From assembly GCA_023014365.1 (NCBI GenBank), contig JAEBUN010000061.1, forward strand, positions 1 through 64,000: DNA of 64,000 nucleotides, in the 5' to 3' direction. Made by a program: the position numbers and the translations under genes. Source of the stretch: Lepiota brunneoincarnata. Its lineage: Eukaryota > Basidiomycota > Agaricomycetes > Agaricales > Agaricaceae. A model generated the notes under the pieces. The model saw only the letters and a list, made by a program, of their open reading frames with translations, was not told the origin of the DNA and made no database searches. Below are positions 10,127-20,778 of the stretch, piece after piece (position 1 is the stretch's first letter; each line of letters begins with the position of its first letter).

Positions 10127-11474
10127 TTAAGTGGGGAGGGGCTTGTCCAAGTCGGAGAGGTTGCGCAAAAGACTTTTGAGACGGATGCGCTCTTGAATGA
10201 GGAATTGGAACCTCTTTAAGTTAGCTTCGAGCGAGGGAATAGCCTCGATGAAGTCCCGGCTGAGCGAATTGAGGTCGCATTTGACAGACCGAGCGTCGTC
10301 ACTGCGAGATTCAGACTCGTACTCGTCGCGAGAGTGAGACAGGAGGTTTTGGAGTTCCTGGAGCAAACGAGCTGCCCGGGAAAAGTGTCAGAACCGCTAA
10401 GCTTAACGAACAGAAGTGAGAAATTGCCCACCGGATAAGCCTGCGAAGGTGCGCTCATCAGAAGCAGACTCGGTACGGGCGCGTTTGGCAGTATTGGCGC
10501 TGGCTTTGGCTAGAACCTGTTCAGCCCGGACATAACAGCAGTGTTTAGTGTTCATATTGGGAACTTGACAATAGGGAAGAAGACGGACAGAGCCTTTAGA
10601 CGATGAGGACTTTTTGACAGTCTCCTAGAGAGAGAGGAAGTCAGAATCAGTGGTTGGGGGGAGTGGAGCTGGCGCACCACGTCGGAGGTAGACAAACGAC
10701 GCTTGCGATAAGGCGGAACTACACGAACCTCTTCGACGATAGCTTGAGAGACCTCCTCGTCGACCATCATGTCCTGAAGGCGAGCGATGATCTCAGCCAA
10801 TGTAATAGGTTGAGAAGCAGCTAGATTACCGTGTCAGCACCAGTTGCTCGGGAGTTGGAGGCACTATTCATACTCTCCGCAGGCTCGGTATCGGTGTCTA
10901 CCACAACAGCAGCAGAGATAGGGGCCTTGCGACCCTTGCGAGGCTAAGCTTATGCATGAGAAGACGATTTGAAGCCAAAAGAACGCTAAGCTTACGCGTT
11001 TGGGGACAGCAGAGCCTTCGGCAACGTTGGAGGAAGTAGAGCCAGTCGTGGACGACGGGTTCTGAGCCTCTTCGGTACGGGTTTTGTGGGATTCTTCAGA
11101 GCGGACGCGATTAATGCGGCTACAGCATTCAGAGAGCGCCTTATAGATCGCGGGCATCTCATAAGACGAATGGTAGTTGTTTTGGTAAATTTCGTAGAGC
11201 TTGCGAATACGGAAGACGTAGTCTTGGTTGACATGAAGCTTGATAGCTTCATTATCCTCCGATAACGCTTCAATATAAGCAGACTAGAAATGATTGAGGA
11301 ACAGCGAGAGAAGCATGAAAAGAATAGACATACCCCAGGGGCGTCGAATGCGAGGAGAGCCTTCTCGACGAGGGGACGAGCGACTTGACCGTTTTGCAGG
11401 CGCTGAAGACGACCTTTGGTGTTGCTGATGAGATCGTCGAGCTCGACTTGAAGGTTGGGGATCGAAGAAGCCAT
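10127..11474 (-). CDS. Antisense accessory gene of the retrotransposon, unknown family, 358 aa
   Basis: Six exons on the minus strand: 11474-11334, 11283-10996, 10943-10874, 10820-10681, 10624-10432 and 10371-10127. Every junction keeps phase; introns are 50-60 nt with GT-AG ends and CTGAC-like branch sites in two. The product starts MASSIPNLQVELDDLISNTK, is alpha-helical and charged, has basic patches (PRKGRKA, PPYRKRRLS), a short Cys run (NTKHCCYV) and a helical C-terminus. I recognise no domain. It converges on pol, 78 bp apart, and its TAA stop lies within an octamer (10122). The intron at 10944-10995 begins GTAAGCTTAG and ends TAAGCTTAG. Conserved splicing and an open frame suggest a real gene, not a shadow. 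Confidence 0.72.
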
Positions 11475-12095
11475 TTTCTTACGAAGAGTGTCTGCTAGAA
11501 TGAGACGTCGCTCCCTCGCTTTTATAAGAAAAGGCTGTCGGCAGTGATGACGAATCATGACGAGTGGATAAAGAGCACCCTCCACCCTAAGCTTATGACC
11601 TGAGAGGCCTAGGAAACCTGTAATCTTGAGTAGCCAGCCTTCGACAGACTAGCTGAACCACAGTTGCCTTATTGGGTAACAGGTCGCCAGGGTCTCGCGG
11701 TTATCAGTGTGCACAGGGATTCGGATGGAACGGTGAGGGCACCGATTTCAATTTGGCTAGGGGGAGACGGGCCCCAAGTGGCGCAAATGGCGCGTCAAAC
11801 CCCGTGTACAGGCTGGTTCGGGTTCGGGCTTGTAAATGAAGCCGGAACGGATGACCGGTTCACTACACATGGCGAATCGTGGCGCGCTGAGATGTCAATA
11901 AACATAGCAGAAGTATCAGAGAAATATCTGATGAGCGTATAAGCGGCTGGAAGCCTTAGCTTAGCTTGGGATATTCCAGAAGGGCCTTAAGCTTAACTCA
12001 GAAAGATACCAAGAGACAAGAATTGTTAAGCGAAATGTAACTATATACAGGACAAGAGGATATATTACATTCAAGAGAGGAAAGGGAAGCAGGCA
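11475..12095. other. Spacer between the two antisense genes
   Basis: It should hold the promoter of the 358-aa gene and the 3' flank of the Zn2Cys6 gene. Octamers lie at 11588 and 11988, with a near-copy (TTAGCTTAG) at 11957. A 92-codon plus-strand frame (11664-11942) has no recognisable features and I do not call it. Confidence 0.5.
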
Positions 12096-14134
12096 CTAGT
12101 TCAAGTCCTCCAAGACAGACTCCGGATCCTGAGTCATCGGGAAAGCGAGGAAGAGGAGCGATTTGAGCTCCTCGAATTCTTCGTATGTCGGGACCCCCGG
12201 AAAGTTGTCAGCAAACTCGAAGAACGCCTGGACGTCTTCGAGGGACTCGGCCATACCCATCTCCACGAACGCCACGTCGTTACCGTCCAAGGCCGTCCTG
12301 GTAGCTTGCATCTCCTGGACGAACTGGTAGATTACACGGCGGTGGTGGAAGGCCGATGCCTCGTAGGCAACACGATTGGCCTCCAGACTGACCAAGCTGG
12401 AGGACGCAACACGTGCGAAGGCAGCAAGATCTGGGAAATAAAAAGTAAATAAATGGGAAAAACAGTGAACAGAGAAACTTACGGTATTCACTGGTCAGTG
12501 AGGACGTGACCAGGGCGTTCGCAACGCCAGCCGAGACTCGCGGATGGTCTGCGAAGGTACAGGGGTAGTTGTACAGGTCGCAGCTGCGACACTTCTTACC
12601 CTTGCCCAGAGGCTCGCACTCCAATTTACGAGCGGCGCAAGTAGTGCACCGAGACCGAGGCGGCACGTACTAGGGAAGGGGCAAAACAGTTAATAAGGAA
12701 ACACGAGAAAAACTTGGAGAACGTACCGAAAGCTGGCTAGCTGCCAGCAGCCTAGAAAAGTCCTCACAAAAGAGCGGGACTGGGTGCCGGTATCCATGAT
12801 CCCGGATTATTTCGGCTTCAGAACGTCGGATGCGCGCCCGGGGAGTATATTTCTTTGGGCGCGTGTTAGAGCTTTTCTTCGGTAGGGTTACGCGCGCGCG
12901 ACGCGACCCTGAAGGTCCGGCTTGGGGAGGCAAGGACTGGGATGTGTCTGGGACCACCGGGCTCGGCAAACGAGAGGGGACGGGGGTTGGAGAAGCTAAG
13001 AATGAGTCTTGAAAAACGAACGCCGGCTCCTGGGGAACAGGCGAAGGCTCCAAGAGGAGCTCCAAATCTGGAGAAGGCGAAGCCTCCGCGGGACTTGGGA
13101 GAGACTCGACTGAAGCAGAAGCCAAGTGAGGAAGCGAGGGCGTAGGACACCTGGGAGAGGCCAATGCGTTCCGCTCGACCAGGGTAGAGGACCAGTTAAA
13201 AATTTTGAAGAGGTCTTCTTGGGAGACCTCTGGGACCGGAGAATGCGATGGCGAATTTGAACTCGCCAGGAACAGAGGCGACGGGGGCGGCGCAGATGAC
13301 TGTGCACGTTGCTTGCCTTTGAGAGCGGCAGGGATACGAGCTATGAGGCACACTATTAGCAGGAGCGGAGAAATAAGCAGAAAAAGGCTTAAGCTTACGC
13401 GTAGAAGTAGCCGAAGAGGCTACAGGAGAGGAGGGGCGGTTTGTTGAAGGGCCCGGCACCTCTGAACCTGACGCAATACACAGGGGAGGGAGCACCAGCG
13501 AGCCTTCACCGTCCAGGGTGCGCAGAGAGACGGCGAGAGGAGGCAGCAACATTGAACTGGGCGGAGCCTCTGTGGATAATCCACCAGAGGGCCCGCCGAC
13601 AGGAATACCTAACGAAAGTTCTGCGGACAATCCGGCAGAACTCTCGTCAGTTGGATTGCACAGTGACGCGATCGAGATGACGCGTCGCGGCACAGGAGTG
13701 GACAGGGGAGTGGCCGGCCGAGGGGTTGGTTCGCGGGGCGGCGAGTACGGTGGGGGAGGGGTCCTATCCACACCTCCCTGGCGATTTCCGCGAGCTCCTC
13801 GTCCCACTCGCCCTCCTCTAGCTCTCCTAACACGTGGTGCTGGTGGTTCCCATTGAGGAAGGAGGTTGCGACGCGCCGGGAGGCGAATAGTGAGACCTAA
13901 GGACAAAGAAAGCATGAGGAAAACAACGAGAGCGAGAGAAAAGAGACTTACGTTGCGCAATCGACGAAGAGGGCGCGTCCTGAGAGGCCGGAGGGGCAGT
14001 GCTAGGCCCAGCGTAGTCTGAGGACAGTGTGAGGAAAAACAAAGATGATTGTAACACGAACTCTACTCACCAGAGGAGGAGTCCGTGTCTACTTCGTATC
14101 GGGCACGTTTGCTGCTGCGCGTGTTTCTGTCCAT
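12096..14134 (-). CDS. Antisense accessory gene: Zn(II)2Cys6-type protein, 591 aa
   Basis: Six exons on the minus strand: 14134-14071, 14017-13952, 13896-13399, 13352-12727, 12669-12483 and 12430-12096 (1776 nt, open throughout). Introns are 46-57 nt, with donors GTGAGT, GTAAGT, GTAAGC, GTACGT and GTAAGT. The N-terminus (MDRNTRSSKRAR) is basic; residues to about 400 are rich in Pro and Ser. Residues 426-455 give C-X2-C-X6-C-X8-C-X2-C-X6-C (CTTCAARKLEC...CRSCDLYNYPC), the exact spacing of the fungal binuclear zinc cluster, a DNA-binding domain. The C-terminal 110 residues are helical and acidic. The cluster is unusually far from the N-terminus. DNA binding, and binding to the element's own palindrome, are inference. 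The donor at 13398 is formed by an octamer. Confidence 0.82.
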
Positions 14135-14450
14135 TGTTGATAGAAGTGGGCGTTAAGGAGTGATCTGCGAGCAGGATAAAACGAATAAAGAGTGAGAGGG
14201 AGAACGAAAGAGAGGAAACGAGACCTTGGGACATTTAAAAGACCCAATAAAGAGATAAAAATTTAAGCTATAGCAACAAGCAGTTGATCTATACATTTAA
14301 ACTCGGTGACATGACATCATTTGGAATAAGCTTAGCGAAAGTGCGCTACCCTCGAAGCTGGTGAACGTTCTAGACCATAGAGCGCGTCAGAGAGACTCAG
14401 ATACTGCGAATTTGAAGGAGATAATGACTGAGGACAGTCAGCAATTGGTT
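14135..14450. other. Region upstream of the Zn2Cys6 gene, next to the 3' LTR
   Basis: Probable promoter/5' UTR of the antisense gene. It contains one octamer (14327) and no other coding frame that I can support. Confidence 0.45.
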
Positions 14451-14459
14451 AGGGGGAGA
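14451..14459 (+). other. Polypurine tract
   Basis: AGGGGGAGA abuts the first base of the 3' LTR, the expected position of the plus-strand primer for reverse transcription. Confidence 0.75.
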
Positions 14460-15744
14460 TGATACGCCGATTTCACGCCTATACATGAATTCCGTACTCC
14501 GGAACGATTCTCTACATAGAATCATTGGCTATATCATTAAAGAACTCTATAGAGGATTGGTACTATGTCCCGTAGTAGCCAGTTCGACCGAATTGAGGAT
14601 ATTCGAGCCTTGGAAGTGTTCAAACCAGTTCATTATCACTAAGCTTAGTGAACCAAACTATCGGAACGCTTTCCAGAGGGATTCAGGACTCTACATAGTC
14701 TATCGAGTATACTCCGGTCGCATCAAGGGACCTTACGAGCAGTTTTCTGATGAACCCGGATGCGTTTGAATATAAAGAATGTACCTAGCGGCTGTCGCAG
14801 GAGTATTACGTCGAAAGCGAGCCCAATAATGATGACCGGACCACGGAACGGAACGTTCAACGTTCGGGAGGCGACACCCGATGCCCAAAACCCTAGAAAT
14901 ATCAAAGACTCCTAATTAACGAGTGCTTTGTGGGTCCCGGCACCTCGGCCTATTGCTTAACTGAGATTAATTACAACGGATCAAGGGACTGTCCATCCGC
15001 TATACATTCCGATCATAATTGATCCGGAGTCTTAACGCGCTCGCGTGGACGCAGAATAATGCAGACGAGCACGAAACACGTCTGGCTGGATTGCCATTCG
15101 TTAATCAGAGAAAAACCCATAACCCAGGGCAAGGTAGAAATGCTGCCGAACCTTCCAAAATGTTCTACAGTGCCTGTAACAATTAAGCTTATTGTTTTCT
15201 ATTTCATATTTACTATCTCTCGTATGTATCTAAACAATATAAATACGGTCGCACTTGTTCGTGGAGAAGCAAGAGGTCTCACCCCCGCTTCCACACGCAA
15301 GTCTGCGAGCCGTGATCAAGAACGGTTTCAGAGGGCTATTTAGTGTGCGTCGTTAAGTGTGAATTCTTCGGTCGTCGACCAACCCAGAGACAGAGACAGA
15401 GACCAGAGTTCAGAGTTTAGAGTTCCAGAGTGCTAGAGACAGAGACAGAGACAGAGACCAGAGACCAGAGACTAGAGACCCCGCGCTTTGAATTGACAGG
15501 GATTGTCCTTTCATTGTTGCACCGTACGGCTAAGATAACTTCAACAGCTGTTCGTTAACCTCTAAAACACTACTCTCTTGAATTTCGCTGTCAGAACGCA
15601 CCCCCAGAACACCCTAAAAGACGAAACTGTTCCTTATCTATCTCATTCCACTTGTATTAGCTTAAGCTTATCGAATTTCAGCTAAGCTTAGTGAAAACAA
15701 GCCCACTATCCATATTAAAACATACGAACGTTTTTACCTTTTCA
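14460..15744 (+). repeat. 3' LTR
   Basis: 1285 bp, equal to the 5' LTR except for seven transitions, all at CpG sites, and one extra G in a GGG run near 15500. The four octamers, TATA-like box and AGAGAC tract are all retained. Confidence 0.95.
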
Positions 15745-15748
15745 GCGT
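15745..15748. repeat. Target-site duplication, right copy (GCGT)
   Basis: Matches 1857-1860 on the other side of the element. Confidence 0.8.
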
Positions 15749-16504
15749 TAAAGGAGATGCCTATGCAAAACTTTGGGGCAAGCACTCAGCTATTGATGGT
15801 ACGCCTACCATTTGCCTTACGCTGTGGTTGTTCTCAATCTCCTCTATGACCCAAAGTTCTTCAGCTTCTTCCGAAACTCCTATCACCCTTCTCACAAATG
15901 AATTCGCCATAAACACTCTGACAACCTGTACTCTCATTACATCGTGACGCAAAATTCTCGAGACCGCCTGGAGATGTCGCTTTCATCATCCGCCTCATAT
16001 CCATCGTCATCAACATCACCATTGTCCCTGTCACTGTCATTATCCACCTCATACTCATCGTCGTCAACGTCACCGTCCCTGTCGCCCCCATCTTCTCCTT
16101 CGTGGTCGCGATCTCCCGTGCCCCCCTCGTCGCTACCTCCCTTCCATTCATTTTCATTGTCGCTACCACCAAATTCTCACCCCTCCAAGTGTTCTCCAAG
16201 TCCTTCGTTCCTACCGCTGCTCAGATTACCCCCTTCCTCTGGGTCACGGGCGTTTTCGTGATGGCTATTATCCCCAATACCCCCATCTACTCTCCCTCTG
16301 GCCCAGCATTGAGTTGTACGCGATGGCATGACGTGCGACTGAAGGATTTCTAGACGAAAGAGAAGGTGAAGGTGTTTTCTACTTCACCAGCGCACATATG
16401 AATACTCACTAGTTTGCGTTTTCCTGACTGTTATTCGGAGTGGTGATGGTGAGGACGCGAGTTATTAAGCTCGTCTAGTTGATGCCGCGCTTCCAAATTG
16501 GTAA
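15749..16504 (+). other. Degenerate sequence with a hydrophobic frame
   Basis: One frame between about 15970 and 16353 is strongly hydrophobic (repeated I/V/L-rich segments ending FLWVTGVFVMAIIPNTP), as in a polytopic membrane protein, but I find no start and the frames around it are closed. It may be an upstream part of the transporter remnant that follows. A serine-rich frame over the same bases is its shadow. Confidence 0.3.
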
Positions 16505-16750
16505 GTGAGGAGCATCACCATGTCGCACAAATGTTTTTATGAGTTGATTGACCCAGCCAAGCACTCTCAGTACTCTCCCCTCTTCATGTCTGTAACTCTC
16601 ATCATGGTGTACGGTGTTTCGTTCGCCGGCTTCCCATCCGTTTTTGTACACACTTTCCTCTGGTTCCGCAAGGATACCATCAAGCGCTTTAGGAGAACGT
16701 TGAAGGATGAACGAGACGTCACGGAACAAGCACCTTTGAGACTGGAGTAG
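16505..16750 (+). pseudogene. Oligopeptide transporter (OPT family) remnant
   Basis: The segment reads YELIDPAKHSQYSPLFMS, then a hydrophobic stretch ending GVSFAGFPSVFVHTFLW, then a basic loop (FRRTLKDERD). From memory of the family, this is the pattern of fungal OPT peptide transporters around one of the later membrane segments. Whole proteins have some 700-900 residues; here about 80 remain, closed by a stop at 16750 and without flanking exons, so I call it a fragment. It lies within 1 kb of the retrotransposon. Confidence 0.5.
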
Positions 16751-18099
16751 AGTACTGCATAAAATTCGGAATATCATGCCAAAACTAATGACTACCTGAA
16801 TTGATGCTATATTCTCGTGGGCCCGACATATCAATCCGGCACACTTCCAGACAATCACTTCTATCAGACAGTTGCGACGGGGTCAGTGACGGACCACATT
16901 TATCTGAGTGGCCCGCTCCCGCACCCGCTCGTGGGCCGCTCAACAAAAGAGAGTCGCACTTTCCAAAAATATAGGGCACTCAATGGCGCCCGCATACTGT
17001 CCCATATATTTGATCATTTAGACTGAATCTACAGGAAACTCATATGCCAACTGTGAGAGACCGACCAATTTACTGTATGCGGGAGAATGCATTCAGCTAC
17101 TTTTGTCAAACTAAATATATCTCTCTACGATCACCTCCTATCCAGTCACGGTTTCTAATTCCACAAACAGATAAATGACGCCCACAGACACAATTAAAAT
17201 AGTCTAAAATAATGTGCCACGTATATATAGACTCTACAAAATATCTAAACAGAAACAATAAATGTATTGTTGTTTTTCATATAAGTGACTTAACACGTGA
17301 GGCCCGTCCATTCGTCAGCGCGTTTTGAATAAACGGGGATATTTATGGCACCCTGTGCGGGCGTCCTGCATTCCCATAGGTCTCAAGTGCAAGTCTGCTA
17401 TACTACTCTCAGTAACCGTAAGGTCGTGCATATGATAGTTAGAGCAGTCAGAATTAAACTAGTGGCCCGGAGTCGAGGAAGACAACTAGTTGCCTTTGTC
17501 ATCACAATAGGCTCCACCGATTTCTCTAAGCAAGTGTTGCATGTCCTCATTACCACTAAAGCCGATGCTCGCGGAGCAGGAACTGACGATAGTGAACATC
17601 TTCAAGTCATAGAGTTGCCGAGTTCGAGAGTGGAGGGGGTATCTGAGGTAGCAGAAAGAGTCGCTCCTGAGTGAGTCCGCTGCTGCAAAAGTGACTGGGC
17701 GAGCGTTATCAAGGCAGGTGCATGGGGCATTGGGGGTGCCCGCCCAGCCAAAGGCCTCGAGGTGGCGAGCAGGGGAATTGGGGTGGGGAGTGATGTGAGC
17801 AATTATGTGCATTCATTGGGTTGAAGAAGTGATCCTGGACGAAGTTTGCAAAGCAAATGGAGGACTCGGGGCCTGAGAGGGCGGTGAGTTAGGGACGGAG
17901 GAGCCTGTCGGTGGATGTGGGAGCAAAAAAATGGAGTGCCTTGGAGGACAGATTCGAGTTGTGCAGATAAGTGAATGCGAGTTGAAGGCGGAGAGTCTGT
18001 AGAGCTTACCATGGAGAGAGACAAGGGAGAGCACAACGCACTCAGAGCATCACTGGCGCCCGTAACAGAGGAATGTCAATGCAGTGCGCCGTCCCGTCA
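16751..18099. other. No gene recognised
   Basis: AT-rich to 17.3 kb, then several 60-110-codon frames on both strands without recognisable domains or splice structure. I do not support any of them as genes. Confidence 0.4.
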
Positions 18100-19805
18100 A
18101 ACCCAGGGGGGAACGCAGAAGGGCCGTTTATGATGGAGGCGAGTATCCACTGCTAGGGGGATCTGTACATTCTACGCTGCTCAACAGATACTTTGTTTCC
18201 TGCCTGCGCTAAACCCAAGTGTATGGGTCCTGATATCGTGACTGACAGAGCATATTTCACTCACCGACCATCCAGCATGGTTTAACCGAATTATCGTCCT
18301 TCAATGTACGGTATCGAAGCCTACATTCGTGCCCCGTCTTACCCCAGTAACTGCACTACCAGTCACCAAACCACCGTCAAGCAACCGAGAAATACAGACC
18401 TCCTGTTACTGCTCGGACACCCATCGTGAGCCACACTTATATTGATTATTGAGTTTGTCTCATGAAACACAACTACAGCACCCGCAGGCGATATTATTCG
18501 AGACTTATAAGCCTTCACTCTGGTTACTTCAAATAGGACCTCTTTGCTCGGCATGATGTCTCGAAGAACACGATTTCCAAATAAACTTTATATTTGAAAT
18601 GTACATCAAACCTTGGTTGGCAGCCCTACGCACCCCTGCTCGAATTAATTAGCTTGCCCGTCTCTCGAATGGGGAAGAGGGGGGAATCGTTTCTCACAAA
18701 TTTCGGATTGCACCAGGTACAGCCTCCGTTCAAACAATCTTCAGTCCTCGTGCAGCGCATGCCATAGGCAGGGCATACTGACACACCCGCACCAACCCCT
18801 AAGGTGGCGGGTATGGACACTCCGTCAATGACAATCACATTGATATCTCTACTGTCTGGTTGGCCGGGCGCAGCAAAAGCTGCAGTGAAGAGTGTGGTAA
18901 ACAAGATGAAAGCTTTCAACATGACTCGAGTAGGATGATTAGTCTGTGGAATGGTACTGGCTTTATACCTTAAATGGTGGCTCTTGGTGGATATTTGCTC
19001 GCGAGAAAGAGGAACTGTCCTCGTGAATTGGAACTAAGGTGCCCACTGTCATCCCAAAGACCCGGCGCGCCTTTTCGGCTTTAGTGTGGAGCTAATTCTT
19101 GCAGGGGGAGGAGGAGATTAAGGCATCCGAAAGAAGTCGTTCTACAACTCCTTTCTTCGGACGGACTCGAATGACCCCACGTTCACATTCACTTCATCCG
19201 AACATGCGCCACAGACGACCCAGTACTAGTCCGGGGATTTCTCTGGGACAACAGACGGAGCCAGAAGGGAAAATATTTGTGTGGAGCAGACACAATGGAA
19301 GGGTCATGACCCGTCCTCCGCAGAGACTGGCCGTGTGAGCCTCGACTCTGTGACAAGCACGTACCCCTAATGCAAATCAGTGATCCTAGAACCTACTTAA
19401 ATTAACAGAACCATTGTTCAGAAAGAAGGAATGGTCGATGAGAAGTGAAGGGTTTAAATTAGGGAGTGAAGTGGTCGTGAATGTTACCTGACAAGGGCTA
19501 GTGAGATGGAATCAATCTTGCAGCTGCAGGGGGCTGTGGGGAATTACCTGATAGTATACATACAGCACGGTTGTAGTGTGGGACGGGGATGAAGAAGTAT
19601 CTCGGGAGGAGGGTATGGGAGAGTGTAGTCCACACACCACCGCAATTGAGTACCCGGAGTGTTGTGATGTGGGAGGTAATTGGATTTATGGGGCGGGTTC
19701 AACCTGCAAGCCGATACGCATGGACAATGTCCTTTACTTTTACCACATACCCTGCAGGTGTACTGTGATGTCCATCTCAAGATCCCCATCCAGCCAAAAC
19801 ATTGT
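18100..19805. repeat. Segmental duplication, copy A
   Basis: This block aligns by eye in the same orientation with 28380-30093: the GTATGGGTCCTGATATC region at 18219 and 28514, the secreted-protein gene, and the downstream sequence ending CAGCCAAAACnTT. The copies differ by many substitutions and small indels, so the duplication is not recent. Boundaries are approximate. Confidence 0.75.
18626..18922 (-). CDS. Small secreted cysteine-rich protein, copy A
   Basis: A 98-aa product starting MLKAFILFTTLFTAAFAA, a standard signal peptide with likely cleavage after the Ala run, so it should be exported. The mature part carries C-X6-C-X5-C-X4-C-X2-C (CPAYGMRC...DCLNGGCTWC), a compact pattern seen in disulfide-stabilised small secreted proteins. 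The paralogue at 28978-29250 keeps the same signal peptide, spacing and the sequence KFVRNDSPLFPIRE, which supports selection on the protein. Relative to copy B the C-terminus is longer. A role as effector or defence peptide is speculation. Confidence 0.65.
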   Translation of the reverse strand: MLKAFILFTTLFTAAFAAPGQPDSRDINVIVIDGVSIPATLGVGAGVSVCPAYGMRCTRTEDCLNGGCTWCNPKFVRNDSPLFPIRETGKLINSSRGA

Positions 19806-20778
19806 CACTCACTATATGCACAAGTACTGAGAAAAGTCTAGCTACATGTTCACGTGCCAGGTAACCAAAATTCTATTGAATAGGAATATAAATAAAATGG
19901 TAAACAAATTGCAAGATCATGATTGCATGGAAAGGGTCCAAGTGCAAATGAAACAACAAGCAAATGTCCAGCTGATGTCACGTCAACTGTCCATCGGCTT
20001 GCAAAACCCAACAGAAACAGCTAGGAAGTCAACACAAATTGGGGCAGTGTGGGTGATGGGACAGGACAACCGTGGGCTACAGAAGAGGGAACAGGGGGCA
20101 CAGTTGGACTAGCATCAGGGGCAAGGTTGGCTGAAAGGCACGGTCATTCATTTGTCATTTTTGTTTATCCAGCCCATCGATTACACTAGGTGGAATACCC
20201 ACTCCAACACCCAGAGAATCAAGTGGAGCTCCTCTGAAATCTGGGTAGTTATGGGATATGTTTATTAGTAAGCTGGCCCGTACACCAACTATTCGGGAAA
20301 CTGACAGCTGGAAGCCTCAGTGATCAGGCTGGTGGTACAAGCACCCGACAGGCAGGGATGATGGTTTGTGTGATGGGCTGATGAGAGGGTTGTGTATCGC
20401 GGTACTTGGGTGTAGTCTCCCTCGACGGACTGCGATCGTGCACCAGTGGCTAGGTAGTGTAGACACTGTTTACGGTTCTTGGGACCCTCCTACTCTCCAT
20501 AGCCGCATCTGGCTTTACCAGCATAGAATGGATTTTAAAATAAAATAAAATAAAATAAAAATAGAAACGCGCGACGTGACATGCGACATGACACGGATAA
20601 TTCTTGGACAGATGGTATCCCATAGGATGCTGTTTCCAAGGGGCTCCAGTCCTGAGGGTCACTAAAAGCTATTTAGCAGCGTGCAATTCATGCACTCCAC
20701 TATCGCGCCACGACTTGTTCCCTTCTGTGCTGTATATCATTCCCCCTCCACAGTTGCAGCGTTTGGATACACTTATAA
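19806..20778. other. No gene recognised
   Basis: Spacer between the duplicated block and the RdRP gene. A short AAAAT microsatellite is at 20535-20562. Nothing else is supported. Confidence 0.45.
20535..20562. repeat. (AAAAT)n microsatellite
   Basis: About five units of AAAAT. Confidence 0.8.

Larger units (their letters stand above)
2041..15690. repeat. Dispersed palindromic octamer TAAGCTTA, 28 copies
   Basis: Exact copies start at 2041, 2585, 3063, 3083, 3574, 5024, 5096, 6254, 6375, 6694, 7960, 8500, 8553, 8746, 8911, 9661, 10122, 10398, 10945, 10987, 11588, 11988, 13390, 14327, 14640, 15184, 15663 and 15683. Chance predicts well under one in 13.9 kb. Many extend to CTAAGCTTAG, and two sequences are perfect 14-mers (CACTAAGCTTAGTG, CGCTAAGCTTAGCG at 3571). 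In gag-pol they are read as x-K-L-x or L-S-L, both stop-free frames. I find only one copy outside the element (21276). Confidence 0.95.
1861..15744 (+). mobile_element. Complete Ty3/gypsy-type LTR retrotransposon with antisense accessory genes
   Basis: A 13,884-bp element bounded by 1284/1285-bp direct LTRs that begin TG and end CA and are flanked by GCGT on both sides. Order inside: PBS (3147), gag with CCHC knuckle, protease, reverse transcriptase, RNase H, integrase (to 10048), then two antisense genes (10127-11474 and 12096-14134), then a purine tract (14451-14459) and the 3' LTR. Integrase following RT/RNase H is the Ty3/gypsy (Metaviridae) order. The LTRs differ by seven substitutions and one inserted G, so insertion was recent. 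The polyprotein has two frame changes in and after the protease, so this copy may be non-autonomous. At nearly 14 kb it is larger than the usual 5-8 kb; the antisense genes account for about 4 kb of the excess. Confidence 0.93.

Noticed and set aside
10398..10405. Octamer at 10398 as the acceptor of the 10431-10372 intron
   Set aside because: Using TAAGCTTAG there leads to a wrong frame in the last exon; the CAG at 10374-10372, 20 nt after a CTGAC branch site, keeps the frame.
11664..11942. 92-codon plus-strand ORF between the antisense genes
   Set aside because: No recognisable features, no splice sites, and the region reads better as spacer between two minus-strand genes.
15944..16261. Serine-rich 105-codon ORF
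   Set aside because: It is the shadow of a hydrophobic frame (TCN codons arising from repeated ATC/GTC codons) and is not a real low-complexity protein.
17345..18036. Overlapping ORFs on both strands at 17.3-18.0 kb
   Set aside because: No domain, signal peptide or supported introns; both strands look equally coding-like, as expected of chance frames.
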